This document shows positions 25,573-33,559 of a stretch of 64,000 bases of DNA, one piece after another. The translations under genes were made by a program, and so were the position numbers. The notes under the pieces are model-generated. The model was not told the DNA's origin and ran no database searches. It saw only the letters and a list, made by a program, of their open reading frames with translations. Positions within the stretch are counted from its first letter, which is position 1. Every line of letters begins with the position of its first letter. The DNA is from Reyranella sp. (GTDB lineage Bacteria; Pseudomonadota; Alphaproteobacteria; Reyranellales; Reyranellaceae): contig JAIEOV010000033.1 of the NCBI GenBank assembly GCA_019750135.1, positions 1-64,000 on the forward strand, in the 5' to 3' direction.

Positions 25573-27024
25573 ATGGATGCCGACCTCAAGGACGACGATG
25601 CGGTCTCGCTGCGCGAGCGCAAGGCCGAGGTGCCGCTCTACCTCAAGCGCATCAAGGTCTATCCGCGCGCGATCAGCGGGCAGTGGCGGCGCGTCAAGTG
25701 GGCCGCCCTGCTGCTGCTGCTCTGCATCTACTATCTCGTGCCGTGGCTGCGCTGGGATCGCGGCCCCGGCGCGCCCGACCAGGCCATCCTGATCGACCTC
25801 GACGGCCGGCGCGGCTGGTTCTTCGATGTCGTGATCTGGCCGCAGGAAGTCTATTTCGTCACCGGCCTCCTGATCCTGGGCTCGATCGGCCTGTTCCTTG
25901 CGACCTCGCTGTTCGGCCGCATCTGGTGCGGCTTCGCCTGCCCGCAGACCGTGTGGACCGACCTCTTCATGCTGGTCGAGCGCGTGATCGAGGGCGACCG
26001 CAACCAGCGCATGCGGCTCGACCGCGCGCCGATGTCGGCTGCCAAGGCGCTGCGCAAGGGACTGAAGCACACTTCCTGGATCTTCATCGCCGCCGCCACC
26101 GGCGGCGCCTGGGTCTTCTACTTCGTCGACGCGCCATCGACCTTGGCCAGGATCTTCGCCGGCGAGGCGTCGCTCGAAGTCTACTTCTTCATCGGCCTGC
26201 TCACCGCCACGACCTACACGTTGGCCGGCTGGGCGCGCGAGCAGGTCTGCACCTACATGTGCCCGTGGCCGCGCTTCCAGGCGGCCATGCTCGACGAGCA
26301 GAGCGTCATCGTCACCTACCAGAAATGGCGCGGCGAGCCGCGCGGCAAGCACAAGGCGGGGGACGGTTGGGTGGGCCGCGGCGACTGCATCGACTGCTCG
26401 CTGTGCGTCGCGGTCTGCCCGACCGGCATCGACATTCGCGACGGCCAGCAGATCGAATGCATCGGCTGCGGCCTGTGCATCGACGCCTGCAACCAGACGA
26501 TGGCCAAGGTCGGCCGGCCGACCGGCCTGATCCGCTGGGACACGCTCGCCGACCAGCAGGCGAAGGAACGCGGCGCCAGCGCGCCCTGGCGGCCGTTGCG
26601 GGCGCGCACCCTGCTCTACGGCCTGCTGCTCGGTCTGGTGGCGGCCTTCATGCTCGCCGCCTTCCTGTCGCGCAGCGAAGCCGAGCTGACGGTCCAGCGC
26701 GATCGCAGCCCGAACTTCGTACGCCTGTCCGACGGCAGCATCCGCAACGCCTATACCGTGAAGATCCTGAACAAGCGGCAGAGCGAACAGAGCTTCGCGC
26801 TGGCGATCGACGGCTTGCCGGAGGCGCGCCTCGGCACCATCGGCACCGAGACCCTGTCGAGCCTGGTCGTCCATCCCGACGCCGTCGGCACGTTCCGCGT
26901 CTTCGTGACCGTGCCGGCATCAGCGGCGCCGGCCGGCTCGCGCGCGATCGACTTCGTCGCCCGCGATGCCGCGGGCTTCGTCCGCGCATCGCACGGCGCG
27001 GTGTTCATCGGACCCGAGCGATAG
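25573..27024 (+). CDS. ccoG: Polyferredoxin CcoG (RdxA/FixG)
   Basis: A 483-residue membrane iron-sulfur protein needed for cbb3 assembly, reported to reduce Cu(II) for the copper pathway. Several membrane helices carry GFACPQTVWTDLF; two [4Fe-4S] motifs follow at about residues 274-310 (CIDCSLCVAVCP and CIGCGLCIDACN), and the C-terminal third is the periplasmic Ig-like FixG domain. Starts 15 bases after ccoP. Confidence 0.95.
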   Translation: MDADLKDDDAVSLRERKAEVPLYLKRIKVYPRAISGQWRRVKWAALLLLLCIYYLVPWLRWDRGPGAPDQAILIDLDGRRGWFFDVVIWPQEVYFVTGLLILGSIGLFLATSLFGRIWCGFACPQTVWTDLFMLVERVIEGDRNQRMRLDRAPMSAAKALRKGLKHTSWIFIAAATGGAWVFYFVDAPSTLARIFAGEASLEVYFFIGLLTATTYTLAGWAREQVCTYMCPWPRFQAAMLDEQSVIVTYQKWRGEPRGKHKAGDGWVGRGDCIDCSLCVAVCPTGIDIRDGQQIECIGCGLCIDACNQTMAKVGRPTGLIRWDTLADQQAKERGASAPWRPLRARTLLYGLLLGLVAAFMLAAFLSRSEAELTVQRDRSPNFVRLSDGSIRNAYTVKILNKRQSEQSFALAIDGLPEARLGTIGTETLSSLVVHPDAVGTFRVFVTVPASAAPAGSRAIDFVARDAAGFVRASHGAVFIGPER

Positions 27025-27032
27025 GAGCCCCC

Positions 27033-27506
27033 ATGACCGCCCTCGCCCTGCGCAGCCGCTACATCCCCTGGCTGTTCGTCGCCGGTTTCACCCTGGTCGT
27101 CGCCGTGAACGCCACCATGATCTGGCTGGCCGTCGGCTCCTTCTCGGGCCTCTACACCGCCAAGCCGCGCGACCGCGGCCTGAACTACAACGCCGTCATC
27201 GACGCGCAGAAGCACCGTGACGGTCTGGGCTGGCATGTCGACACGGCGTGGCAGCCCGCTGCGAATCGCCTGGACGTCGCGGCCTTCGATGCCGCCGGCC
27301 AGCCGCTCGCCGGCGCCCGCATCACCGTCGAATTGATCCGCCCGGTCGAGAAGCAGCGGCCGCTGGCGGTGACGATGGCCGCCGTCGACATCGGCCGCTT
27401 CGTGGGCCACGTCGAGCTGCCGGCGCGCGGCAACTGGGACGTCGACATCGTGGTCGAGCATCACGGCGAGCGCTTTGCTCTGACGCGGCGGATGTTCCTG
27501 AGATGA
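27033..27506 (+). CDS. ccoH: cbb3 assembly protein CcoH
   Basis: A 157-residue FixH/CcoH protein: one N-terminal membrane helix (about 11-35, IPWLFVAGFTLVVAVNATMI), the conserved RDRGLNYNAVIDAQ, and a periplasmic beta domain. It participates in oxidase assembly. It follows ccoG by 8 bases and its TGA overlaps the ccoI ATG. Confidence 0.93.
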   Translation: MTALALRSRYIPWLFVAGFTLVVAVNATMIWLAVGSFSGLYTAKPRDRGLNYNAVIDAQKHRDGLGWHVDTAWQPAANRLDVAAFDAAGQPLAGARITVELIRPVEKQRPLAVTMAAVDIGRFVGHVELPARGNWDVDIVVEHHGERFALTRRMFLR

Positions 27507-29863
27507 GCGACATCGCCCTCATCGCACCGGCTGCACCGCGCACCGCCCAGGCTTGCGCCCATTGCGGCGAAACCGTGCGCGGCGCGGGCGAGTTCTGCTG
27601 CGCCGGCTGCGCCAGCGCCCATGCCATCATCGGCGCGGCCGGCCTGGCCGCGTTCTACCGGCGGCTCGAGGACAAGCGTGCTCATCGGCCCGAGCCGCTC
27701 GACACCGATTTCGCAAGCTACGCGCGCTCCGTCGGCGACAGCGAGTGCGAGCTCGATCTGCTCGTCGAAGGCCTCGACTGCGCCGCCTGCGTCTGGCTGC
27801 TCGAAAGCCTTTTGGCTAAAAACCTGGCGATCCGGCGCGCCCGCGCCCATCTGTCGACGCGGCGCCTGTCGCTGCGCTGGGTTGGACCCGCCAGCGACGC
27901 CAATGGCCATGTCGGGCTGGTCGCTGCCCTCGGCTTCCGGCCGGCGCCGTTCCAGGCGTCGGCGACGATCGGCGCCGACGACCGCGAGACGCGCGACCTG
28001 CTGCGCTGCCTCGGCGTCGCGGGGTTCGCCGCCGCCAACGTCATGCTGCTGTCGGTGGCGATCTGGTCGGGCCACGACGGCTCGATGGGCGACGCCACGC
28101 GCACGCTGTTCCACTGGCTGTCGGCGGCGATCGCCCTGCCGGCCATCGCCTATGCCGGGCGGCCGTTCTTCCGCTCGGCCGTCAATGCGCTCAAGGTCGG
28201 GCGTACCAACATGGACGTGCCGATCTCGATCGGCGTCACCTTGGCGTCGGTCGTCAGCCTGCACGAGGCCTGGGTCGGCGAGCAGCATGCCTACTTCGAT
28301 TCGGCGATCACCCTGCTCTTCTTCCTGCTGATCGGCCGCTACCTCGACCGTCGCGCGCGCGGCCGGGCGCGCCAGGCGGTGCAGGCGCTGCTGGCGCTTT
28401 CAGGGCGCAGTGCCACGGTGATCGCGGCCGACGGCCGCACGACAGCGCGCCGCGTCGACCAGCTCGTGCCGGGCGACATGCTCCTGGTCGCGGCGGGCGA
28501 GCGGCTGGCCGCGGACGGCATCGTCGCCGACGGTCGCTCCCTGCTCGATACGGCGCTGGTGAGCGGCGAGAGCGTGCCGCGGTCCGTCGAGTGCGGCGCA
28601 AAAGTCTTTGCCGGCATGGTCAATCTCGGCGCGCCGCTTCGCGTGCGCGTCACCGCCGCCGGCGAACGCACGCTGCTGTCCGAGATCGCCCGCCTGGTCG
28701 AGGCGGCCGAGCACGGCCGCTCGCGCTTCGTTGCCATCGCCGACCGGCTGGCACGCGCCTACGCGCCGGTCGTTCACCTGACCGCTCTGCTGACCTTCCT
28801 GGGCTGGATGCTGCTGGGCGGTCTCGCCTGGGATCGCGCGCTGCTGGTCGCCACGGCGGTGCTGATCATCACCTGCCCCTGCGCGCTGGCCCTCGCCGTG
28901 CCCGTGGTGCAGGTCGTGGCCAGCACGCGCCTGCTGGGCGACGGCGTGCTGCTGTTGTCTCCGACCGCGCTCGAGCGCGTGGCCGGCACCGATCACGTGG
29001 TCCTCGACAAGACCGGCACCTTGACCCTGGGCCGGCCCGAGCTCGTCGGCACAGGCCACGATCCCGCCATGCTGCGGCAGGCCGCGGCGATCGCCGCCAA
29101 CTCGCGCCATCCCCTGGCCCAGGCGCTGGTCCGTGCCGTCGCGGACGCCTCGCCGGCCGACGGCGTGGTCGAGCATGCGGGCCTCGGCCTGCAATGCGGC
29201 GAGAGCCGGCTGGGCTCGGCCCGTTTCTGCGGCATCGAAGATGCGCCGGACGACGGTCATTCCGAGTTGTGGCTCACGCGCCTTGGGACGACGCCGGTGC
29301 GGCTGGCCTTCGCCGACCGCCTGCGGCCGGACGCAATCGACACCGTCGCGCGCCTGGCGAGCCGCGGCTTCACGCTCGAGCTGTTGTCGGGCGATCGCCC
29401 GGCGGCCGTGGCGCGCGTCGCGCGCGAGGTCGGCCTGACGGCTTGGCGCGCCGAGGTCTCGCCGGCTGACAAGGCTGCACGGCTGGCATCGCTGGCCGCC
29501 GAGGGCCGGCGCGTGCTGATGATCGGCGATGGCCTGAACGATGCGCCGGCGCTGGCGGCGGCCCATGCCTCGATCTCACCCTCCACCGCGGCCGAGGCGA
29601 CGCAGAACGCCGCCGATGCCGTGTTCCAGGGCGATGCGTTGCGCGGTGTCGTCGAGATCGTCGACGTCTCGCGCCGGGCCGGCCGGCTGATGCGCCAGAA
29701 TCTCGCGCTCGCCCTGCTCTACAATCTGAGCGCCGTGCCGCTCGCCATCCTGGGCGAGGTGACGCCGCTGGTCGCAGCCGTGGCCATGTCGTCGTCCTCG
29801 CTGCTGGTGATCGGCAACGCGCTGCGGCTCGCGCCACGGACCCGGAGGAAGGCCGATGGATAG
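27503..29863 (+). CDS. ccoI: Copper-translocating P-type ATPase CcoI
   Basis: A 786-residue P1B-type ATPase of the FixI/CcoI subgroup, which exports Cu to the periplasm for CuB insertion into CcoN. N-terminal zinc-finger-like Cys cluster FCCAGCASAH (about 32-40), HMA metal site GLDCAACVWL (C93, C96), transmembrane CPC in TCPCALALAVP, phosphorylation motif DKTGT and hinge GDGLNDAPAL. The start is fixed by the ATGA overlap with ccoH. Confidence 0.96.
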   Translation: MSDIALIAPAAPRTAQACAHCGETVRGAGEFCCAGCASAHAIIGAAGLAAFYRRLEDKRAHRPEPLDTDFASYARSVGDSECELDLLVEGLDCAACVWLLESLLAKNLAIRRARAHLSTRRLSLRWVGPASDANGHVGLVAALGFRPAPFQASATIGADDRETRDLLRCLGVAGFAAANVMLLSVAIWSGHDGSMGDATRTLFHWLSAAIALPAIAYAGRPFFRSAVNALKVGRTNMDVPISIGVTLASVVSLHEAWVGEQHAYFDSAITLLFFLLIGRYLDRRARGRARQAVQALLALSGRSATVIAADGRTTARRVDQLVPGDMLLVAAGERLAADGIVADGRSLLDTALVSGESVPRSVECGAKVFAGMVNLGAPLRVRVTAAGERTLLSEIARLVEAAEHGRSRFVAIADRLARAYAPVVHLTALLTFLGWMLLGGLAWDRALLVATAVLIITCPCALALAVPVVQVVASTRLLGDGVLLLSPTALERVAGTDHVVLDKTGTLTLGRPELVGTGHDPAMLRQAAAIAANSRHPLAQALVRAVADASPADGVVEHAGLGLQCGESRLGSARFCGIEDAPDDGHSELWLTRLGTTPVRLAFADRLRPDAIDTVARLASRGFTLELLSGDRPAAVARVAREVGLTAWRAEVSPADKAARLASLAAEGRRVLMIGDGLNDAPALAAAHASISPSTAAEATQNAADAVFQGDALRGVVEIVDVSRRAGRLMRQNLALALLYNLSAVPLAILGEVTPLVAAVAMSSSSLLVIGNALRLAPRTRRKADG

Positions 29864-29996
29864 CCTGCTCGTCCTGGTGCCGGCCGCCCTGCTGCTCGGC
29901 CTTCTGGCGCTGGCGGCCTTCCTGTGGGCGCTGCGCAACGGCCAGTACGACGACCCCGACGGGTCGGCGGGCCGCATCTTGTTCGACGATGAGTAA
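29856..29996 (+). CDS. ccoS: cbb3 maturation protein CcoS
   Basis: A 46-residue single-helix membrane protein: hydrophobic LLVLVPAALLLGLLALAAF followed by LRNGQYDDPDG and the ending ILFDDE typical of CcoS. It is required for cofactor insertion in the oxidase. The ATG lies 8 bases inside the end of ccoI, with GGAGGAAGGCCG upstream. Confidence 0.92.
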   Translation: MDSLLVLVPAALLLGLLALAAFLWALRNGQYDDPDGSAGRILFDDE

Positions 29997-30006
29997 GGAG
30001 AGAACG

Positions 30007-30183
30007 ATGTCTCATTGGATCATGGGGATCTTCACCGGCCTGCTGGGCCTGGCCGGCCTGCTGATGGCAGGCGCGGCGCGCGACTTCGGCATCCTGGCGT
30101 TCGGCCTGGCGCTGGCGCTCTACGCCGTCCTGTTCTGCTGGTGGATGATCAAGACCGCCTACGACGAGATCGAGCAGGAGTGA
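30007..30183 (+). CDS. Small membrane protein in the cco operon
   Basis: A 58-residue protein with two predicted helices (IMGIFTGLLGLAGLLMAGAA and ILAFGLALALYAVLFCWWMI) and an acidic tail. Family not recognised. It follows ccoS by 10 bases with TAAGGAGAG as ribosome site, so it belongs to the oxidase operon; a role as an accessory subunit or assembly factor is possible but unproven. Confidence 0.7.
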   Translation: MSHWIMGIFTGLLGLAGLLMAGAARDFGILAFGLALALYAVLFCWWMIKTAYDEIEQE

Positions 30184-30188
30184 CGGTC

Positions 30189-30566
30189 ATGAGCCTGAAG
30201 CGCATCCGCCTGGAACTGGCCCGCACGCCCGATCATCCCAACGGCAGCCTGTCGCACGGCTACGAATTCATGGCGCCGCTCGACGACACGGGGCACCTCG
30301 CCTCTTCGGAATGGCCGACGCAGAAAGGCGCCTGCACGGTGCGTCGCTTCTGGGCCGGCGCGCCCGACGAGCACGGCGCGCTGATCCACCGCCGCAACGG
30401 CAGCTGGGCGTTCTCCTACGCGCCGGGCGAGGACGACGACGAGCCGATCTTCAAGTTCGACCGGCACCGCTTCGTGGTCGGCGAATACGTCACCATCACC
30501 GAGCACGACGGCGTCGCGCGGCCGTTCCGCGTCGCCGAGGTCGCGCCTGCGATCCGACGGGCCTAG
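30189..30566 (+). CDS. Conserved hypothetical protein at the end of the cco operon
   Basis: A 125-residue soluble protein beginning MSLKRIRLELARTPDHPNGS, with a HGYEFMAPLD motif and a C-terminal beta-rich part (HRFVVGEYVTITEHDG). I do not recognise a characterised family. It starts 5 bases after the preceding small membrane protein gene. Its stop overlaps that of the convergent 42-residue gene, leaving no room for a terminator between them. Confidence 0.7.
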   Translation: MSLKRIRLELARTPDHPNGSLSHGYEFMAPLDDTGHLASSEWPTQKGACTVRRFWAGAPDEHGALIHRRNGSWAFSYAPGEDDDEPIFKFDRHRFVVGEYVTITEHDGVARPFRVAEVAPAIRRA

Positions 30567-30691
30567 AGGAGTCTCGGCGGCTGGGTCGCCAGCCAGCGGC
30601 GGTAGCGGATATAGGCGATGCCGATCGACACGCCGAAGGTGACAAAGGAGAAGATCACGAGAAGCAGGTAGTAGAATTGGTCGGTCGTCAT
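30563..30691 (-). CDS. 42-residue single-helix membrane protein
   Basis: The short protein (start MTTDQFYYLLLVIFSFVTFG, ending in basic RYRRWLATQ) has one membrane helix and a positively charged cytosolic tail. GGAGGTG lies 5 bases before the ATG and a perfect FixK/FNR palindrome is 52 bases upstream, so it is very likely a real microaerobically expressed gene. Function unknown. Confidence 0.7.
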   Translation of the reverse strand: MTTDQFYYLLLVIFSFVTFGVSIGIAYIRYRRWLATQPPRLL

Positions 30692-30743
30692 CGGCACCTC
30701 CGCTGGTCGCCGGCGATGATCGCCAACCGTCCGGCCCTTGCGT

Positions 30744-30757
30744 TTGATCCAGATCAA
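30744..30757. promoter_or_regulatory. Perfect FixK/FNR palindrome
   Basis: TTGATCCAGATCAA is identical to the canonical TTGAT-N4-ATCAA. It lies between the divergent 42-residue membrane protein (52 bases) and the HicB-like gene (45 bases) and could activate both. Confidence 0.85.
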
Positions 30758-30802
30758 CGAGCGACATCGGGCGGCGCCTATCCTGCCCGCCCGGAGGGTG
30801 CG

Positions 30803-31060
30803 ATGGACGCCAGCTACTACTCGATCATCGAACGGGGCGAGGACGGCCATTTCTGGGGATGGGTGCCCGACCTGCCCGGCATCAGCGCCGACGGCGCGAC
30901 CGAGAAGGAAGTGGCCGACCGCCTGCTGCGCAGCGTGCGCGACTGCCTGCGTAACCTCATCATCACCGGCGAGCCGGTGCCGCGGCCGCGCCCGCCGGAG
31001 GAACTGCCGGCGCGTGACGGCGCACGCAAGCTGCGTCGCCTGTTGCTGATCATCAGCTGA
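30803..31060 (+). CDS. HicB-like protein, no HicA partner
   Basis: An 85-residue protein with the HicB fold: YYSIIERGEDGHFWGWVPDL, PGISADGATEKEVADRLLRS and then a basic tail in place of the usual DNA-binding domain. HicB antitoxins pair with the HicA RNase, but no hicA is adjacent. Truncated solo HicB-like proteins exist with unknown roles. GGAGGG precedes the ATG. A canonical FNR/FixK site upstream indicates low-oxygen induction. Confidence 0.75.
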   Translation: MDASYYSIIERGEDGHFWGWVPDLPGISADGATEKEVADRLLRSVRDCLRNLIITGEPVPRPRPPEELPARDGARKLRRLLLIIS

Positions 31061-31136
31061 TGAAAATATACTTGTGATTCGGTGCAACTAAAGCCCGAGC
31101 CGCGGTCATTGATGGATGTTACGAGAGGAGCATCCG

Positions 31137-31520
31137 ATGACCTACTACCTGGACCTTGCTCCGGCCATCACGGCCCTTCGTGCGCGACCGGAGGAGTTCG
31201 AGTTCACCAACGACACGCTTCATCATCCGCGCAGTCGCCACAGGTTCCGCTTCGACAGCGAGGGTGACGTCCAGATCGATGCCCTCTGCGACTGCGCCCT
31301 GCTGCGCGCCCGGCCGGAGCAGGCAAAGGTCTTCCACGCGGCCTACCAGGACTGGCACGCCAAATACTGGCGGCCCCTCATGATCAACCGCGAGTTCGCC
31401 TCGCACTTCGGCCCGCCGCCACTCTGGCGCCGCGCGGCCATCTGGCTGCTGAGGCGGCTACTGACCGGACCGCAGGAAACCAAGCCGATGCCGGCACCGG
31501 CGGTCCTGCCGGCCCAATAG
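31137..31520 (+). CDS. Hypothetical protein
   Basis: A 127-residue protein not assigned to a family. It starts MTYYLDLAPAITALRARPEE, contains CDCALLRARPEQ and aromatic-rich AYQDWHAKYWRP, and has an amphipathic or membrane-associating helix RRAAIWLLRRLLTG near the end. GAGAGGAG precedes the ATG. The short AT-rich stretch just upstream (31061-31090) may hold its promoter. Confidence 0.6.
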   Translation: MTYYLDLAPAITALRARPEEFEFTNDTLHHPRSRHRFRFDSEGDVQIDALCDCALLRARPEQAKVFHAAYQDWHAKYWRPLMINREFASHFGPPPLWRRAAIWLLRRLLTGPQETKPMPAPAVLPAQ

Positions 31521-31574
31521 TCCGCCCCATCCGAGCCAACGGCGCCCGCTGACGACGGGCGCCGGGCGTGGACG

Positions 31575-31763
31575 TCAGCGCGTGTAGACGGTCGTCGTCG
31601 CGGCCGGAGCAGGCGTCGTCACCGTGGTGGTGCTGGCGGTAGCCGGCGTGCTGTAGGTTGTGGTCGTCGCCGCAGCGGGCTGCGGCTGCACCGTGGTGCG
31701 CTCCTGTACGGTGCAGGCCCCGGTGGCCAGGGCCAGTGTCAATCCGATGATCACGAACTTCAT
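31575..31763 (-). CDS. Small Thr/Pro/Ala-rich lipoprotein
   Basis: A 62-residue exported protein: signal sequence MKFVIIGLTLALATGAC with a probable lipidated cysteine, then a low-complexity chain of Thr, Pro and Ala with repeated TTTV-type units. AAGGAG sits 4 bases before the ATG. Similar short lipoproteins are common in alphaproteobacteria; function unknown. An 11-13 base tandem duplication (GGTGCCTGAAGG, about 31778-31803) lies just upstream. Confidence 0.6.
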   Translation of the reverse strand: MKFVIIGLTLALATGACTVQERTTVQPQPAAATTTTYSTPATASTTTVTTPAPAATTTVYTR

Positions 31764-31922
31764 GCGGGCTCCTTGTGGTGCCTGAAGGGTGGTGCCTGAA
31801 GGCACGAGTCGCAACGTGACCGTCGTCCAACGGTTGCCGAAAGCGACGGGGTCCGAAAATCGCGAGCCTAGGTGTGGCGCGTATGGAACTATGGCGGTTC
31901 CCCCCGAACCATGAGGCTCGCC

Positions 31923-32318
31923 ATGACGCTGCTGCTCAATATCGACGTGCCCGATGCCGAGGCCGCTCTGCGCTTTTATACGACGGCCTTCGATCTCGAG
32001 GTCGGCCGCCGCTTCGGCGCCGATTTCGTCGAGCTGCTGGGCTGGCCGGCGCCGGTCTATCTTCTGACCAAGGCGGCCGGCACGATCGGTGCGGGTGGCG
32101 ATCCCAGGCGATACAGCCGGCACTGGACACCGGTCCATCCCGACATCGTCGTCGACAACGTCGATGCCGCCGTCGAACGCGCGGTCGCGGCGGGCGCCAA
32201 GCTCGAGGCCGAGGCCAAGGACACGAGCTGGGGCCGCATCGCCATGCTGGCCGATCCCTTCGGCCATGGCTTCTGCCTGCTGCAGTTCAACGAACGCGGC
32301 TACGACGCGTTGCTTTGA
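31923..32318 (+). CDS. VOC (glyoxalase/bleomycin resistance) family protein
   Basis: A 131-residue vicinal-oxygen-chelate protein of two beta-alpha-beta-beta-beta modules: LLLNIDVPDAEAALRFYTTA in the first and DIVVDNVDAAVERAVAAGAK with DPFGHGFCLLQF in the second. Probably a metal-dependent isomerase, dioxygenase or binding protein; the substrate is unknown. ATG at 31923 has ATGAGGC upstream; ATG at 31911 is an alternative. Its end abuts repeat family A copy 2. Confidence 0.82.
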   Translation: MTLLLNIDVPDAEAALRFYTTAFDLEVGRRFGADFVELLGWPAPVYLLTKAAGTIGAGGDPRRYSRHWTPVHPDIVVDNVDAAVERAVAAGAKLEAEAKDTSWGRIAMLADPFGHGFCLLQFNERGYDALL

Positions 32319-32319
32319 C

Positions 32320-32378
32320 GGGAGCGCGGGCCTCCGGCCCGCTCATGATCATGAGGCGGGCCAGAGGCCCGCGCTCCC
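32320..32378. repeat. Palindromic repeat family A, copy 2
   Basis: A 59-bp near-perfect palindrome: arms GGGAGCGCGGGCCTC (32320-32334) and reverse complement (32364-32378), inner GGCCCGC/GCGGGCC, and core TCATGATCATGA. It fills the gap between the convergent VOC gene (stop 32318) and the isomerase-like gene (stop at 32380). Probable bidirectional terminator. Confidence 0.82.
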
Positions 32379-32379
32379 A

Positions 32380-33165
32380 TTACAACTTCAACAAACCACC
32401 GTAGCCGTCGACCTTCGCCTGGACGCCGGCCGAGCGCAGGCAGTGCCACAGGCTCGCCTGGTTGGCCGAGATCACCGGGCGTTTGAGATCCTGCTCGAGC
32501 GCCTCGAGGATGCCGACGCAGCGAAAGCCGGTGCCGGCGATGAGCACGCCGTCGGCATCGGCCGGGCAGCCCGCCCTGATCTGGGCGTAGAGCGGCTCGA
32601 TCTCCTGCTCGAAGCCGGCGCCTTGTCCGACCAACTCGCCCGGCGCCAGGTCGCGCCACTTGCGGCCCGGGTCGTAGCGCATATGGCCGGCCAGCGTGAA
32701 ACCGTGATCGACGTAGTAGCGGCAGCCCGCGACCACCGTCTCGTCGTTGAACCAGGGCGGCAGCACCAGGAAGGGCCGCTTGCTGCCCGCCGCGCGCAAC
32801 GCGGCGCAGGTATCGATGCCGTTGGTGGTGACGATCGTCCCGTCGCCGAGCAGCGGCAGCAGGCTCACCACGGCAGCCTCGTCCCAGCCCTTGCCGCCCA
32901 AAAGGCTGCTCGAGCTGTGGGCGACCACCACGGCCGACAGCCGCATGGCGGCGAACTGGCGGCAGCCGCGCACCAGGTCGTCCTCCGGCTCGACCCCGCG
33001 GCGATCGTCGCGCCAGCGCAGCCACGGTGCGCGCGCCGTCACGCGGGCGGCATGCACCGATACGCCCGGCGGGGCCATCGCCCACCATTCGGCTTCCGGC
33101 ACGGCTTCGTTGCCGACGATGAACAGGCCGATGCGGGCCCGCCAGCCCCAATTGTCGTTGCTCAC
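32380..33165 (-). CDS. Maleate cis-trans isomerase / arylmalonate decarboxylase-like protein
   Basis: A 261-residue member of the Asp/Glu racemase superfamily. The C-terminal-half catalytic Cys is present in GTGFRCVGILEALEQ, followed by RPVISANQASLWHCLR, strongly typical of the maleate isomerase/AMDase branch. The N-terminal-half Cys that maleate isomerase needs (usually in an ACTSGS-like motif) is replaced: here the motif reads AHSSSSLLGG. A single remaining Cys is the arrangement of arylmalonate decarboxylase. GTG start with GGAGG upstream. Substrate unknown. Confidence 0.75.
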   Translation of the reverse strand: MSNDNWGWRARIGLFIVGNEAVPEAEWWAMAPPGVSVHAARVTARAPWLRWRDDRRGVEPEDDLVRGCRQFAAMRLSAVVVAHSSSSLLGGKGWDEAAVVSLLPLLGDGTIVTTNGIDTCAALRAAGSKRPFLVLPPWFNDETVVAGCRYYVDHGFTLAGHMRYDPGRKWRDLAPGELVGQGAGFEQEIEPLYAQIRAGCPADADGVLIAGTGFRCVGILEALEQDLKRPVISANQASLWHCLRSAGVQAKVDGYGGLLKL

Positions 33166-33187
33166 GGAATTCAGGCCTCCGATGGGA

Positions 33188-33559
33188 TCACGGCGCCGGC
33201 GTCAGGCTGTCGATCCAGCGTCGCGCCGGCGCCAGATCGGTGAAGATTTTGATCGGCCGCTCGGCGGTGGCCAGGATGCCCAGCATCCGCATCCCCGGCT
33301 CTGCGACATCCGTCAGGACAATGGCGAGCGCGCCGACGGGCTGGTGATGGAAGCTCCTCATCCTGTAGGCGACCGCCATTATGTCGTCGGGGGCCATCAC
33401 GACGTTGCCGGCGCGGCCGTCGTAGAGCTTGCGGTAGGCGAGCGCGCCGCCGCCCTCGACGGCATCGAGATAGCTGTCGGCATCGGCACGGGTGATGTCG
33501 CCCTCGGCCGTCGCGACAACGAGCTGCTGTCGCGAATCGATTTTCCAGTAGATCGGCAT
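33188..33559 (-). CDS. SpoIIAA/STAS-like hypothetical protein
   Basis: A 123-residue soluble protein starting MPIYWKIDSRQQLVVATAEG, with alternating beta strands and helices (VEGGGALAYRKLYDGRAG, GALAIVLTDVAEPGMRMLGI) resembling the STAS/SpoIIAA-like fold found in many alphaproteobacterial proteins of unknown function. Its ATG overlaps the TAA of the upstream metallohydrolase gene (TAATG), so the two are translationally coupled. Confidence 0.55.
   Translation of the reverse strand: MPIYWKIDSRQQLVVATAEGDITRADADSYLDAVEGGGALAYRKLYDGRAGNVVMAPDDIMAVAYRMRSFHHQPVGALAIVLTDVAEPGMRMLGILATAERPIKIFTDLAPARRWIDSLTPAP

Noticed and set aside
24676..26874. Long minus-strand open frame opposite ccoP and ccoG
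   Set aside because: Antisense to haem and iron-sulfur proteins with full motifs; no recognisable domain in the antisense product.
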